Assembly: GCA_008694505.1 (NCBI GenBank)
Contig: VZDJ01000346.1
Span: 13,069,402 to 13,133,401, forward strand
DNA: 64,000 nt
Reading direction: 5' to 3'
Source of the DNA: Cyanoderma ruficeps
Taxonomy: Eukaryota > Chordata > Aves > Passeriformes > Timaliidae
The notes below the pieces were generated by a model that was not told the origin of the DNA, did no database searches, and saw nothing but the letters and a program-made list of their open reading frames with translations. Numbering within the stretch: the first letter of the stretch is position 1; each line of letters starts with the position of its first letter. The position numbers and the translations under genes were made by a program. Below are positions 51,346-61,832 of the stretch, in pieces.

Positions 51346-53608
51346 TTTCACTATTACCGATTCTAAGGAACCAAGATAATTGCAGGGCTTCTTTCTATGT
51401 GCTGCAGCTACAACCCCTGATGTCAGTTTGTGAAAATACTTGGTGTTCAGAGCTAAAATACTCAATTTTCAGCCAATGTTACAAATCATGTCTGCCAAGT
51501 CTGCCGTGGGATAGCAGAACAGAAGTGACGACAAAAGGTAGCTTCTTGTCTTTAGTGTGATAGTCTAAAGATAGCAAAGTTACATTCTTAATTTGGTGCC
51601 TTAGTGGTGGCTGAGCTATTTCCCAAATCTGTGGTAGCACGTACATGGTGTAGCTTCATTTTTTTAGAGTTGTGATGTCCTGTACTGTCTGTTTCTCAGT
51701 ATGAATGATCTGGTCCTTCTGTCTGTTAGAGCTGGCCTCCCTCTGTAAAATGATTTGCTAGTCTCAGCCCATAACATAATAGATAACTGTTCTGTATAAA
51801 CAACATGATTGACAATCACTGCTTGGGAGACTGAATTTAAAATCAAGAGGCCTGAAAACAGAGGCTAAAACAACTACTTTATAAAGCCTGAACCATGTTT
51901 CCCCCATGGGCATTTCTAGGAAACTATCTCCAGAGATGGTAAAAGGAGTGAATCAACTAACACATCCCAGAATATTTCTCTCATTCTCTTGAGTCCATCA
52001 TAAAAAGCACAGGATGCAATAAAGCAGCCTTTCCCTAAAGAGACTCAATCAGCTATCTAACTGCATTTCCTTTCTCAAACACAGATCAGATGCTGTACAA
52101 GACAGCACAAAGGACATTACAAAACAGCCTTCCCACAATGAAAGCTTCTTCCTAATTCTCTATAATTAGAATGACTTTTGAATGAGAAACAGCCTGTACA
52201 ATTTGTGCAGCCTGTGAGACTTCCTGCTCCAAAGAGCTATGAAATAATAACCTAGAGTGGGCTGCACCAGACCTTCCCTGCAGAATTAATTTTGTCTGCT
52301 GGACATCACTGGGAGTTTTGTGGTGGATTCATAGAGTATCTAGGGAGAGGGGAACACTGTGATAACACAGTCACTCTCTGTTCACCACAGACCATGAGGA
52401 TGACCTACAAATTTTCACACCTAGGCAATTTCTGCTGGTATCCAGTGTTTATCTTCCTTCTGACCCTGATAGCTGTGTGTGCTGCATTGGTCCCAAATCA
52501 AAATGCTAACTGATGCCAGCTAGAGGTATCATCCAGAATGCTGCTCAATCTTTGATGAAGATCTTGTTTGCTGTATTATGTCTATACCATTATTTACAGG
52601 GAATGACAGAGAAACACACTCTTGTTTCAAAACAAGTATTATTCAATGTTTATTAAAAGCAGATTATTTCACCCATTCATATATGCTCAAATGCAGTTTA
52701 AGCCTTCTATGTACATAAATACATAAAGCTTAATAATCCACAGTTAATATCTTTTTAGTGTTTATATTGCCCAAAAGAAATGGGAAACGTGAGAGGTTTG
52801 TGAATTTTTTAATTTAACCTACTAGCTGAGTTATATGCATTCTATGGCAATGTCATAGTCTAGATTAGTGAAATTATATTAAAGAAAAGCTTTATTTGCT
52901 AAGAATGGTATTGGGCCACTGGAGAGGCGGGTGGTGGGAAACTGAATTGAAAATACCTTTGATTATTTTAGGTTTTTACTTTGATGACTATGTAAAGTAA
53001 GCATTCAGTCCAAGTGCTCATTTTTCCTTTGAAACAAAATATTTTATTGAAACATTTTTCTAATAATGAATCAGTAAAGATAATTAACTTTTAAAAAGTC
53101 TGGTTCACTTGGAATACCTACGATTTTAATGTGAGACAGAGAAATCACTAGATTGTTATCTTTTACAATTCCTGCTTCTCCTGCTATCCCATGGTGACTT
53201 TACTTGAGCACGAAAACTGCTTAACTACACAAGTAATGGGAATCAAAACATATAGAGAAGGCATAGTTCAAGCTAAGTTTGTAAATTATTTCTGTATTGC
53301 AAAGGCTGTATGAGCTCCTGCAATTTCTGAAGCCAAATACAGAGGATGCTCTATATTATGGCACTTATTTCATGACTGTTTTGTATTTTGCCATAGACCT
53401 TGCATCTCCTTGATACTTCCACCTATCTCCTAATACCCATTATATATCTGGTAGCCCTTTGCTTCTCTGCAAATGAGGAAACTCCAAACCCACTCCCTCC
53501 TCTCTCTCCCCAACCCTCACGCTACCCCAGAATTCATGCAAATAGGGTAGAAGATGGGGATAAGAAAGGGGATCAAGATTAAGCTTGTTATAGGAACGTT
53601 ATCCTAAA
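51346..53608. other. Region downstream of KCNV1, nothing recognised
   Basis: AT-rich and without repeats I can name. The left part of the KCNV1 3' UTR may extend into it if a distal poly(A) signal is used. Confidence 0.5.
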
Positions 53609-54069
53609 TTTATTCAATATTTCACTTTCTTAAACTTCCCTTTTCAGCTTAATGACTTCGACTTTTGTTCTTCAAGTGAAAATACAGAAACTAGATGTTG
53701 AAAATTCAAAACACTGGCAATTTTCACCAAGACTTTATTATGATACATTAGTAGGGATTAGATTAGATCAATGTTTGCATCATTGTTTTACTTTCATGGA
53801 TCCATTATTTCCCATATCACCTACCACGATCCGGTTCTGAAAGCAGGTTTCAGAGTTCCTTGAGAGATTCCATGTTATGAATTCTGCCTTTTGTATACAA
53901 TAGATATTTCAATCTGTCCAAGTAAGTAAAACTCCACCTGGAAAAGCAAATATACCATGTGGCAAATAATAAAAAAAGAGATACTTAATACTAAATTTCT
54001 GAAATAGTCTATGTGCTACACAAGGTTAAATAATTTCAAAGTCAAAACCAAAAACCATCAGACCCAAAG
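53609..54069 (-). other. KCNV1: KCNV1 3' UTR (probable; end not fixed)
   Basis: The sequence directly downstream of the KCNV1 stop codon is AT-rich and has no repeat boundary until well past 53600. Minus-strand AATAAA hexamers occur at 53734-53739 and 53609-53614, and more lie further left (for example 53043-53048). Any could be used; in AT-rich DNA the hexamer alone is weak evidence. RNA 3'-end reads would decide the boundary. Confidence 0.4.
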
Positions 54070-54087
54070 TCAAAACCAAAAATCATC
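54037..54087 (-). repeat. 23-bp direct duplication spanning the KCNV1 stop codon
   Basis: A 23-bp segment at 54065-54087, which holds the last codons of KCNV1 (DDFWF and stop), recurs at 54037-54059 with one mismatch and a 28-bp period. The downstream copy would encode an almost identical terminal peptide followed by its own TGA (54042-54044), but it lies after the first stop in another phase. It is therefore 3' UTR sequence. Confidence 0.85.
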
Positions 54088-54581
54088 TGCACCACTGCTC
54101 CTTGTACTTGCTCTCTCTCTGCTTTTTAACCGCAACATGTCCATGACACTGCGTGCGTATATGTCTCGCAAATTAACGTTGATATTTGAATCGCTGGATG
54201 AGTTCTTCATGAGTTTCTTTAAAGCTTCACGCTGCCGAAGAGCAGCTTCTTTTATCTTCAGGGTAAAATAACAGGCAGAAAAACGGTCATTTATTATAGC
54301 TATTGGCAAAGCCAAAACCAGTATTCCTGATAGTATACACATAAAGGCTACTACCTTACCAATGGTAGTGTCTGGTCTAATGTCCCCATAACCAACTGTT
54401 GTCATGGAAGTTGTTGCCCACCACCAAGCACCAGGTACACTTGTGAAAGTTGTGCCTGGCACACCTTGCTCAACGAAGTACTCCACAGTGGAAAATATAG
54501 AGATTCCTACAGAGAGAAAAAGAAGCAGAAGGCCAACTTCCTCATAGCACTGAGCAATAGTCATCCCAAGAGATCGCAAGC
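54070..54581 (-). CDS. KCNV1: KCNV1 exon 3 (terminal coding exon): S5, pore loop, S6 and C-terminus of Kv8.1
   Basis: This exon encodes the second half of the Kv8.1 modulatory (electrically silent) potassium channel subunit. It is known as a membrane protein that assembles with Kv2-type subunits and changes their gating. The reading starts after an acceptor (TTTCAG, exon from 54581) with two bases that complete a split Gly codon, then LRSLGM of the S4-S5 linker. S5 follows (VGLLLLFLSVGISIFSTVEYF), then the pore helix with AWWWATTSMT, the selectivity filter TVGYGD (54382-54399), S6 ending in LALPIAIIND, and a cytoplasmic tail ending DDFWF with TGA at 54070-54072. The filter is intact. In S6 the second proline of the PxP hinge of conducting Kv channels is absent, as is typical of silent subunits. 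The exon gives 169 residues after the split Gly. No frameshift or internal stop is seen. The closest alternative would be another Kv8-type paralogue, but the C-terminal ASTRSSGADDFWF strongly favours KCNV1. Confidence 0.96.
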
Positions 54582-54600
54582 CTGAAAGACAAGAAATGCT
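54582..54600 (-). promoter_or_regulatory. KCNV1: Splice acceptor of KCNV1 exon 3
   Basis: On the minus strand the pyrimidine-rich sequence TTTCTTGTCTTTCAG abuts the exon. AG is at 54582-54583, and the reading frame resumes at the conserved LRSLGM. Confidence 0.9.
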
Positions 54601-54640
54601 GTCAGTAGGTTGATTCATGTAGCTGTCATCATATCTTTGC

Positions 54641-54675
54641 AAAGGCTGACTGCTCTCACTTAAAGGCTGACTGCT
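54641..54675. repeat. 14-bp direct repeat just upstream of the exon 3 acceptor
   Basis: AAAGGCTGACTGCT is present at 54641-54654 and again at 54662-54675 (period 21). It lies between the exon 3 acceptor (54582) and the 3' end of a CR1 element (about 54712), in the intron region where branch point signals are expected. Confidence 0.8.
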
Positions 54676-56383
54676 TTATGTTTTCTTTGAATGCTGGTGA
54701 ATGTGTCTTGAGAACCACAGACTCAGTAAGATTGGAAAAGACTTCCAAGATCATTGAGTCCAACCTTTAACTGAATGCCAGCTTGTCAACTAAACCATAG
54801 CACTAACTGACACATCCAGTTGTTTCATGAACACTTCCAGGATTGTGACTCTACCACCTCCCTGGCCAGCCCATTTCAATGTTTAACCACCCTTTCCACA
54901 AAGGAATTCTTCTTGATGTCTACCCTGAACCTCCCTGACACAGCCTGAGGCCGTTTGCTCTTCTCCTGTTGCTTGATGGAGGAGAGGCTCACCCCACCTG
55001 GCTACACCCTCTTTTCAGGCAGTTGTAGAGCAATAAGGTTCTCCCTGAGTCTCCTTTTCTCCAGGCTGAATAACCCCATCTCCCTTAGCCACCACTCCTC
55101 ATATGATGTACTCCCTCAGTCCTCCACCAGTTTCACTGTCCTTCTCTGGACATGCTCCAGCATCTCAATGTCTTTCTTGTAGTGAGGGGTCCAGAACTGG
55201 ACACAGGGTGTGAGATGCAGCCTCACAGTGCTGAGTATAGGGTGATAAATAGTTTCCCTAGTCCATTTGGCCACACAATCCAGGCCATGATGCCACTGGC
55301 TTTTGTGGACACTTGGGCACAGCTGGTTCATCACACCCAGATCCTTTTCCACTGGGCAGCTTTCCAGCCACTCTTCCCTCAATCTGTTGCACTGCAACAG
55401 GGGTTGTGACACAAGTGCAGAACCCAGCACTTGGCTTTAATGAACCTCATACTGTTGGTCTCAGCCCATCGATCCAGCCTGTCCAGTTCCTTTTGCAGAA
55501 CACTCCTACATCCTTCAGCAGATCAATTCTTCTGCCTGCCTTAGTGTCATCTACAAACTGACTGAAGATACAACACAATTCCCTCATTCACATCATCAAT
55601 AAAGATATTAAATAAGACTGGCCCCAATACTGAGCCTTGGGGATCCCACTAGTCACTGGCCACCAACTGGATGTGGCACCATTCATCATCACTCCCTTAG
55701 ACCAGTCCTCCAACCAGCTTTTAACCCCAGCAAAGAGTGCATCTGTTCAGGCCATGGGTCTCCAGTTTCTCCAGCTGTGAGAGACAGTGACAAAGACTTC
55801 ACTGCAGTCCAGACAGACAACATTCTTAACTTTTCCCTCATCCATTAGGCAGGTGATGTAGTCATACAAGATCAGGTTGATCAAGCCTTGGCTGAACTGG
55901 CCTTTCCTAAACCTACAATATCTGGGCCTGATCCTGGTTGTCCTGTACATGCCATGTGATCACACTCTAGATCATCTGTTCCATAATCTTCCCCAGGACC
56001 AAGATGAAGGCTGTAGTTCCCTGGATTCTCCTTCAGATCCTTCTTGTAGATGGGCATTACATTTGCTAATTTCCAGTTACCTGGGACCTCCCTGGTTAAC
56101 GAAGGCTTATCATAAATGATAGCAAGCAGCTTGACAGGCTTTTCTGCCAGCTCCCTCATCACTCAAGGATGAATCCCATGTGGCCCCATAGACCTGTGAG
56201 TGTCCAAGAGGCACAGCAGCTGACAAACTACATCCTCTTGGATTGCAGGGGGTCTATTCTGCCTCCCTGTCTACCAGTTCAGAGGATATCCACTTTCTCT
56301 GTTAAACAGTGAGGCAAGGAAGATATTAAGTACCCCAGCCTTCTCCTCATCCTTGGTGATAATGTCCCGTCCCCATCCCCGTT

Positions 56384-56401
56384 CCCCCCCCCCCCCCCCC
56401 C
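56384..56401. repeat. Poly(C) run at the gap edge
   Basis: Eighteen C in a row immediately before the Ns. The gap probably reflects sequencing failure in this run. Confidence 0.95.
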
Positions 56402-56443
56402 NNNNNNNNNNNNNNNNNNNNNNNNNNNNNNNNNNNNNNNNNN
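56402..56443. other. Assembly gap (42 N)
   Basis: Forty-two Ns inside the intronic CR1, following the poly(C) run. Confidence 0.99.
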
Positions 56444-57211
56444 CCACTTTTTACTACCTTTCACAGTGGTGGCCAGATTGAATTTTAGCTGAGTTTTTGC
56501 TTTTCTGATTTTCTCTCTACATGACCTAATGAAATCCTTGTACTCTTCCTGAGTTCCTTTCCTTCTTCCCAAGGTCATAAACTCTCTTTTCTTCTCTGAA
56601 TTCTGGCAGAAGATCTCTGTTCATCCAGGCTGCTTTTCTTCCTTCCTGGCTTGTCTTTAGGCACATAGGTACAGCCTGCTCCTGAGCCTTTAAGATTTCT
56701 TTCTAAAAGTATGTCTAGCCATTCTGGAGCCCTCTGTTTTTAAGGACTGTTTCCCAATGGACTCTCTGAACCAGTGTCCTGAACAAGCTAAATCCTGCTC
56801 TCTGGAAATCCATGTGAGATGTTTTGTTGACATATTTCCTCACTTCACCATGAATTGAGAACTCTCATTTCATGGTCACCATGCTCATGATGGCCTCTGA
56901 TCACCACATCTCTCACCAGCATTTCAGCTGGTTTAATGAGGCACTGACCCTGGTAGGCTAAAAAGAGGTGCTTCTCTAAACAGAAGCTGGGAAAAAGAGA
57001 TTTACAGAAATAGATCACAGCATCAGACTGAACATCTGACATCATCTCTATTTTCTGAATACAGACCATAGGAATTCTCCTCATTACTTATCATCTGAAC
57101 TATGTACACATATAATTTAGACAAACTAAACCATCTTGATTTATTAATTGGCTCTGAGAGAAGATCTAGCACCACTCTAATCTACTTAAAAATACACTAA
57201 AAGCACCTGCT

Positions 57212-57481
57212 TGTTGCCCTAATTCTTTAGCCTTCAAATTGTTTATATATTTCTACTGGAGATCCTCATGCATGTAACATAAACAAGTAGATTGTTTTCT
57301 CATCCTTCTCTGTGACCGACTTCTGAGTTGACCACTGGGGTCAGAGAGGTGGTCCTCTCATCTCCCAATCCTTGATCAAATTCCAAATCCTATTTAAACC
57401 CCAAATCATAATAAACTGCTCGTCTTTCATTCCTCACTTCAACCTGATGTGAGTGTCGTTCTTTCGCGTCCTCTTGCGACA
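57212..57481 (+). mobile_element. 270-bp solo LTR, ERVK-like by 6-bp target duplication
   Basis: The element starts TGTTGC and ends GCGACA, which are near-perfect inverted ends. It is flanked by CCTGCT (57206-57211) and CCTGTT (57482-57487), a 6-bp duplication with one difference. Inside are a TATA-like TATTTAAA near 57391 and AATAAA at 57410-57415, followed by a CpG-containing U5-like tail, in the order expected for a plus-strand LTR. No internal retroviral region adjoins it, so it is a solo LTR. The class is inferred from the duplication length. Confidence 0.65.
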
Positions 57482-57489
57482 CCTGTTTT

Positions 57490-60400
57490 ATACTTGGAGA
57501 CTCAATGCACCAAGCCTCTGTTTTCCAGCCACTGTCCTATAAATCTCTTGCACCAAGGAGCCCTTAGTTACCAAATTCGTGTTGCTATGTGAGTGCTTAG
57601 ACCCCAGTTCAGTTCACTCAGTAACTTTTTCTTTAAGGACTGTTTTCAAGTTGTCACAGATTCTCTTCGACCTCTCTTTCCCTCCCCAAGCCCATTCATT
57701 ATCTTGTATCTGTAGACATCAAAACGAATACAGTTTTCCAGTAACAGCTGCACTTGTGCCAAACTCAAGATAGCAAATCTCTCAATGCAAGCATGGAATT
57801 CTGTTAATGGACTATGTACTGCATCAGTCCTTTTGCCCATGAGCTGCACAGGGAGTTCAGGACCACTCTCTATAACCCCCTATATTCCTGTTAGAGCTAC
57901 TGCTTCAAGGCTAGACTGGCCCACAAAAGCAGGCAGGAACATAAATCCAAAAATAGTGCAATGAATAAATATTGCACACATAAAGAAAGAAAGAAGATAA
58001 CAGGGTACCAATTTAGCTGAAACACACAGGAGACTGAAATTATCTTTTCAATCACTTCGGATTAGTTTTTAATACTGTTCTTTAAAAAAGTGAGATGTTT
58101 TCTCTAATAAACGAGAAAAACATAATGCTTATGAATTACCCTTTATGGGTATACTTCTCACTAAACTAGTGTTTGCAAAACAACTTACTGAGGCTCTGCC
58201 TCTGCTTGCAGACTTCATATGCTCATTAGTGTTAAAAGCAATTTGATTTTTCCACAGTCTCAAACTACAAGATGTTTAACATTTCTTGCTTTTGGGTCTT
58301 TATTTTCCCCTACAGGTCTAGTAGGTTTTAAAAGTTTTGTTTATGTACAGCAAACACTGGAAGTGCACAGTAGAGTTTGGAGGCAATACTGGGGTTTTCT
58401 TCCAATGCTATCTACTACCAACTCCAGTAAAGAACTTACCCATATTGAGGTATTATATTACTATAGCTATGATCTATAGAATGTTTATTACGATGATATG
58501 GATCAAATATTTAACAGAAGGGGAATAAGATAAGATCAGTGCAATCTTTTCTCTGTCAATATGACTGCCTTCATATTTTGCAAATACTAATATCAGCAGT
58601 CCAAAAGCTCTGTGAGATAATTGCCAGGACTCAGATCAAATTCTCATCTTCCAAGAAGACACTGCTATGAGCTCTTGCCCTGTAAAACTTTGTACTGAAT
58701 AAGGCAGAAGAGTAAGTCCTTCCAGGTGAGCTGGGGAGAAGGTATAATTTAAAATTATCCCTGTAGCACTTATTTTCAAAGCATAAATGAATACTATAAA
58801 AGCCAGGGTTACCTTATGATGAATCTTGAGAGTATTATAGCTAAAATAAAAAGCAACCTTCACATAAAATAGATTAAAATAAGGAGGAACAGAACAGTAA
58901 CTGTTGACTCTTGGTATTACAATGATGACATTCTCATTTTTCCTATGGTTAGTCTAACTGTTCAAGGTTTGATTTTTTCTTTTTATTATTCTTAGTTCTA
59001 GTATACTCATCTGAAATTATGATACAATTCTTCGTGTCTTTAGATGAAGTCAGGAGACATTTCTAGCGAGATCGATGAATCACAGAAGCTACTGGACTCT
59101 GCAACTCATTCTGAGGGGAACTGGTGTAAAGACATGTATAAAGTATACTACTGTATTACTTTGTACCTTTTAAAAATGTCTCTGCGCCCTGGCACATGGC
59201 CAAACCAGGGCTGTTCCAGCACAGACACCTCAGCAAGTCTTAAAGCTTCTCATGAGAAGTACTTGCCAGGAGCTGTGACAGCTTGGTTACTCATGCTTGG
59301 AAGGTGCTAAGGTGCTGTAACAGAGTTGGTGTGAGGCTGGCAAGCAGCCCCAGCCCTGGTAGGAATAAGGGGATTTCTGCCATGCAGGTCAAGTGGTATT
59401 TCTCTTGTCCAAAGTGACTTGGCAATACAAGCTGATATGCAGGAGCTTCAATTTACACAAGTGTTTAAATAACCCTAAAGTTTTGACACCAAGTGCTGAA
59501 TTTTCAACTTTTCATGACTCCAGAGGCATGACAGCCTTAAATAAGCTACGGTCTTCTCTCAAATATATGCTCATTGACTTCATAAGCAAGATGCTCATAC
59601 CCTACTTCTCAAGAAGTCCCTCTGTATGTGCTTCCCAGAGGAGACCAGCAAGGCTTCACTGAAAACGTGGCCCCAGAAGGAAGGCAACACCCAAGGAGCA
59701 TCTGAACACACGACAAATGCAGCTTCAGTTCTCATCTATTCTTGAAGTTATTAAAATACATAATTCTGCTATATCAGAGGAATAGTCTTGCCATGTAGCT
59801 ACACGTTTTATGGACAGAGGTACTACTGATTTCCCAGTGGTTCCTTGATGAAGTATAGTACTTCACATAAATAACTACACACACCAGTCTAGCCCGAGTG
59901 TTTTTAAGCATCAGATCCCTCCAGTGAGCTGGCCTCAGCTTCCAAAGGGGCAGAAATTGCTTTTTTAATTTTTTATTTTCATTCTTGTCCTTGTCCAAGA
60001 GAAAAGGTTAAGTTCCTATTTCTTGAAAGTGAAGAAAAGAACTGATGATTTTTTGCCTCACTCATTCCTGCCCCTGACTGCAGGGCCAGACTGCTGTTGT
60101 GATCCCTGCTTGGCTATGGCTCTGCAAAGTACCAGAGAGATGTTCTCCTTTGGCTGTGAACACCCCTACTTGGTGAAAGAGGAGCTGCTGCCTGCAGACT
60201 CAGATCTTCTGCTCTTGTATTCATCTTGCCACACAAACAACTAGGCAGTGCCTGAGGCTTTATCTGGTCTGAGAGTGTTGGAGAGAAGCCTCACTGGAAG
60301 GCAGCTGTTAGATCCAAGACAAGAGAGCAGAAGAGTTTCAAGAGCCACCCCTGAAGAGTGAGGTTTATCAGGGCTGCCTAAGTATGTGCAAGGAGGATGG

Positions 60401-61077
60401 TCTCTATGTATGATACATATGGGGCTCATCTTGTATTAGGAGCTGTGGTAAAGGCTCATTAACAAACTTCTTCGGACAGGAGATCAGAAAAGTGAGTTTC
60501 TACACTTAAATTATACAGATTTGATTGAGCACTGTGGACCTGAGTAGGCGGCAACTGAGCTGTCAAAGAAGCAAGACAATGATGGTAACAGTGCTGTGAG
60601 TGGTTTAAATTGATACATATATTGCTTCTTGTACCTTGAAACTGGCATTTTGATTCCAGTAAAAAGAAGACAGCACACCTCCAGGTCAGGATATTACATT
60701 TTTATGTAATTAATTCACTTTTATCTAACACAGTATTATTAAATTCAATGTCACTCAATATTGTGATGCAAACTGTGGCAAATATTGAATAATTAAGAAT
60801 AAATAGGCCGAAGTGTTTAGACCATCCTTTAAAGTATGTATACCTGAAATTAGTAGCTATACAAATATCTGAAACATTTGATTTCAAGTTGGTAGAAAGA
60901 GCCACAAAACTGAATGACAGAATGAACACATTCACTCTGTAAGAGTAAAATGCAATAAAATGAAAATGTAACTTGAATCAACATAATTTTGGAAGACCAT
61001 TTTATTAGCACAAAACTGTCCTTATGAGATAAAATCTTTTCCTTATTTTCAAAACACTGTTAGAGAGGATGGCATTC
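57490..61077. other. KCNV1 intron 2, central unique-looking stretch
   Basis: AT-rich sequence between two solo LTRs. Open frames here are short and lack any motif I know. I see no repeat tail, RNA gene or exon. Confidence 0.5.
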
Positions 61078-61082
61078 ACATT

Positions 61083-61827
61083 TGTCTTGGGTTATAGAGC
61101 CTAAACTGTATATTCCATTTTCATCTGCTGAAAACAGTTGGGGGGTTGTTCCTCTTTATCTCTTGTTTACTCTGGAGGGAGGGGGCGGGTGCCTTTTGAT
61201 AATGGCCCAACTGTTAATACCAGGTAGGGCATTGTTCTTATCTTTCTTCACGATGGGCCATTACGACTCCCCAGGCTGTTTTCTTCCCCAAGCTGTTCCC
61301 CTTCCCAAAATATACCCACATTCCATCATCCTATTGTGAGATGCTCCACCCAGTGGGGGGAGCCAACCATTCCTACCTGGATAAAACTGGGACTCCGGAC
61401 CAGGACGCCCTCTTGCTTCACCCGATTACCGGAGGAAGACTGGACCCTTCTCACCACCTCTGGACCCTCTTGGCTACAGGATCATCTCTACCTCAACAGA
61501 ACCACATCTGCCACTCCACGAGGACTTACTTTTGGACTGCTTCCAACACCCTAACCAACAGGGCATCAGGTTGTAGCTCTGACTTTGTCAGGGCTTTCCA
61601 AAATTGTTGTTTGTTTGTTTGCTGGTTTGGTAGGGTGGTTTTGTTTTTCTACCACATTTGTATTATTGATATTCCTAGTAAAGAACTGTTATTCCTATTC
61701 CCAAATCTTTGCCTGAGAGCCCTTAATTGCAAAATTATAATTTGGCAGGGGATGAGGGGTTTACATTCTCTATTCTAAGGGGAACCCCAGTTTCCCTGGC
61801 AGATACCTGTCTTTCTAAACCTAGACA
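61083..61827 (+). mobile_element. 745-bp solo LTR with perfect 5-bp target duplication (ERVL-like)
   Basis: The element begins TGTCTTGG and ends CCTAGACA, which are 8-bp inverted ends with one mismatch. It is flanked on both sides by ACATT (61078-61082 and 61828-61832). A GATAAAA box lies near 61377 and an AGTAAA hexamer near 61676, giving plus-strand U3-R-U5 order. A short (TTTG)n run is present near 61603. The 5-bp duplication and the length fit avian ERVL LTRs. There is no internal region. It lies antisense to KCNV1 in intron 2. Open frames inside it are not viral genes. Confidence 0.85.
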
Positions 61828-61832
61828 ACATT

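Larger units (their letters stand above)
54712..56965 (-). mobile_element. Long degraded CR1 LINE in KCNV1 intron 2
   Basis: The element reads on the minus strand. Its 3' tail is at about 54712 (a TTGGAAAAGACTTCCAAGATCATTGAGTCCAACC-type sequence, read on the plus strand). Next comes the ORF2 C-terminal region with broken frames such as DIEMLEHVQRRTVKLVED (ending near 55116), then reverse-transcriptase segments near 55747-56162, and more 5' ORF2 sequence to roughly 56965. The stretch at 55750-55950 resembles the CR1 RT motif around YLDFSKAFDTV, but it reads CLDCSEVFVTV, so it is mutated. Frameshifts and stops are frequent; it is dead. An assembly gap after a run of 18 C interrupts it at 56402-56443. 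The right boundary is approximate. The insertion sits only about 130 bp from a splice acceptor of KCNV1. Confidence 0.85.

Noticed and set aside
52292..52513. Plus-strand 73-codon frame with a hydrophobic C-terminal segment
   Set aside because: It is short and isolated, without homology I can recognise, and lacks splice or promoter support.
61336..61778. Plus-strand open frame of 145 codons
   Set aside because: It is entirely inside the ERVL-like solo LTR and is a chance frame.
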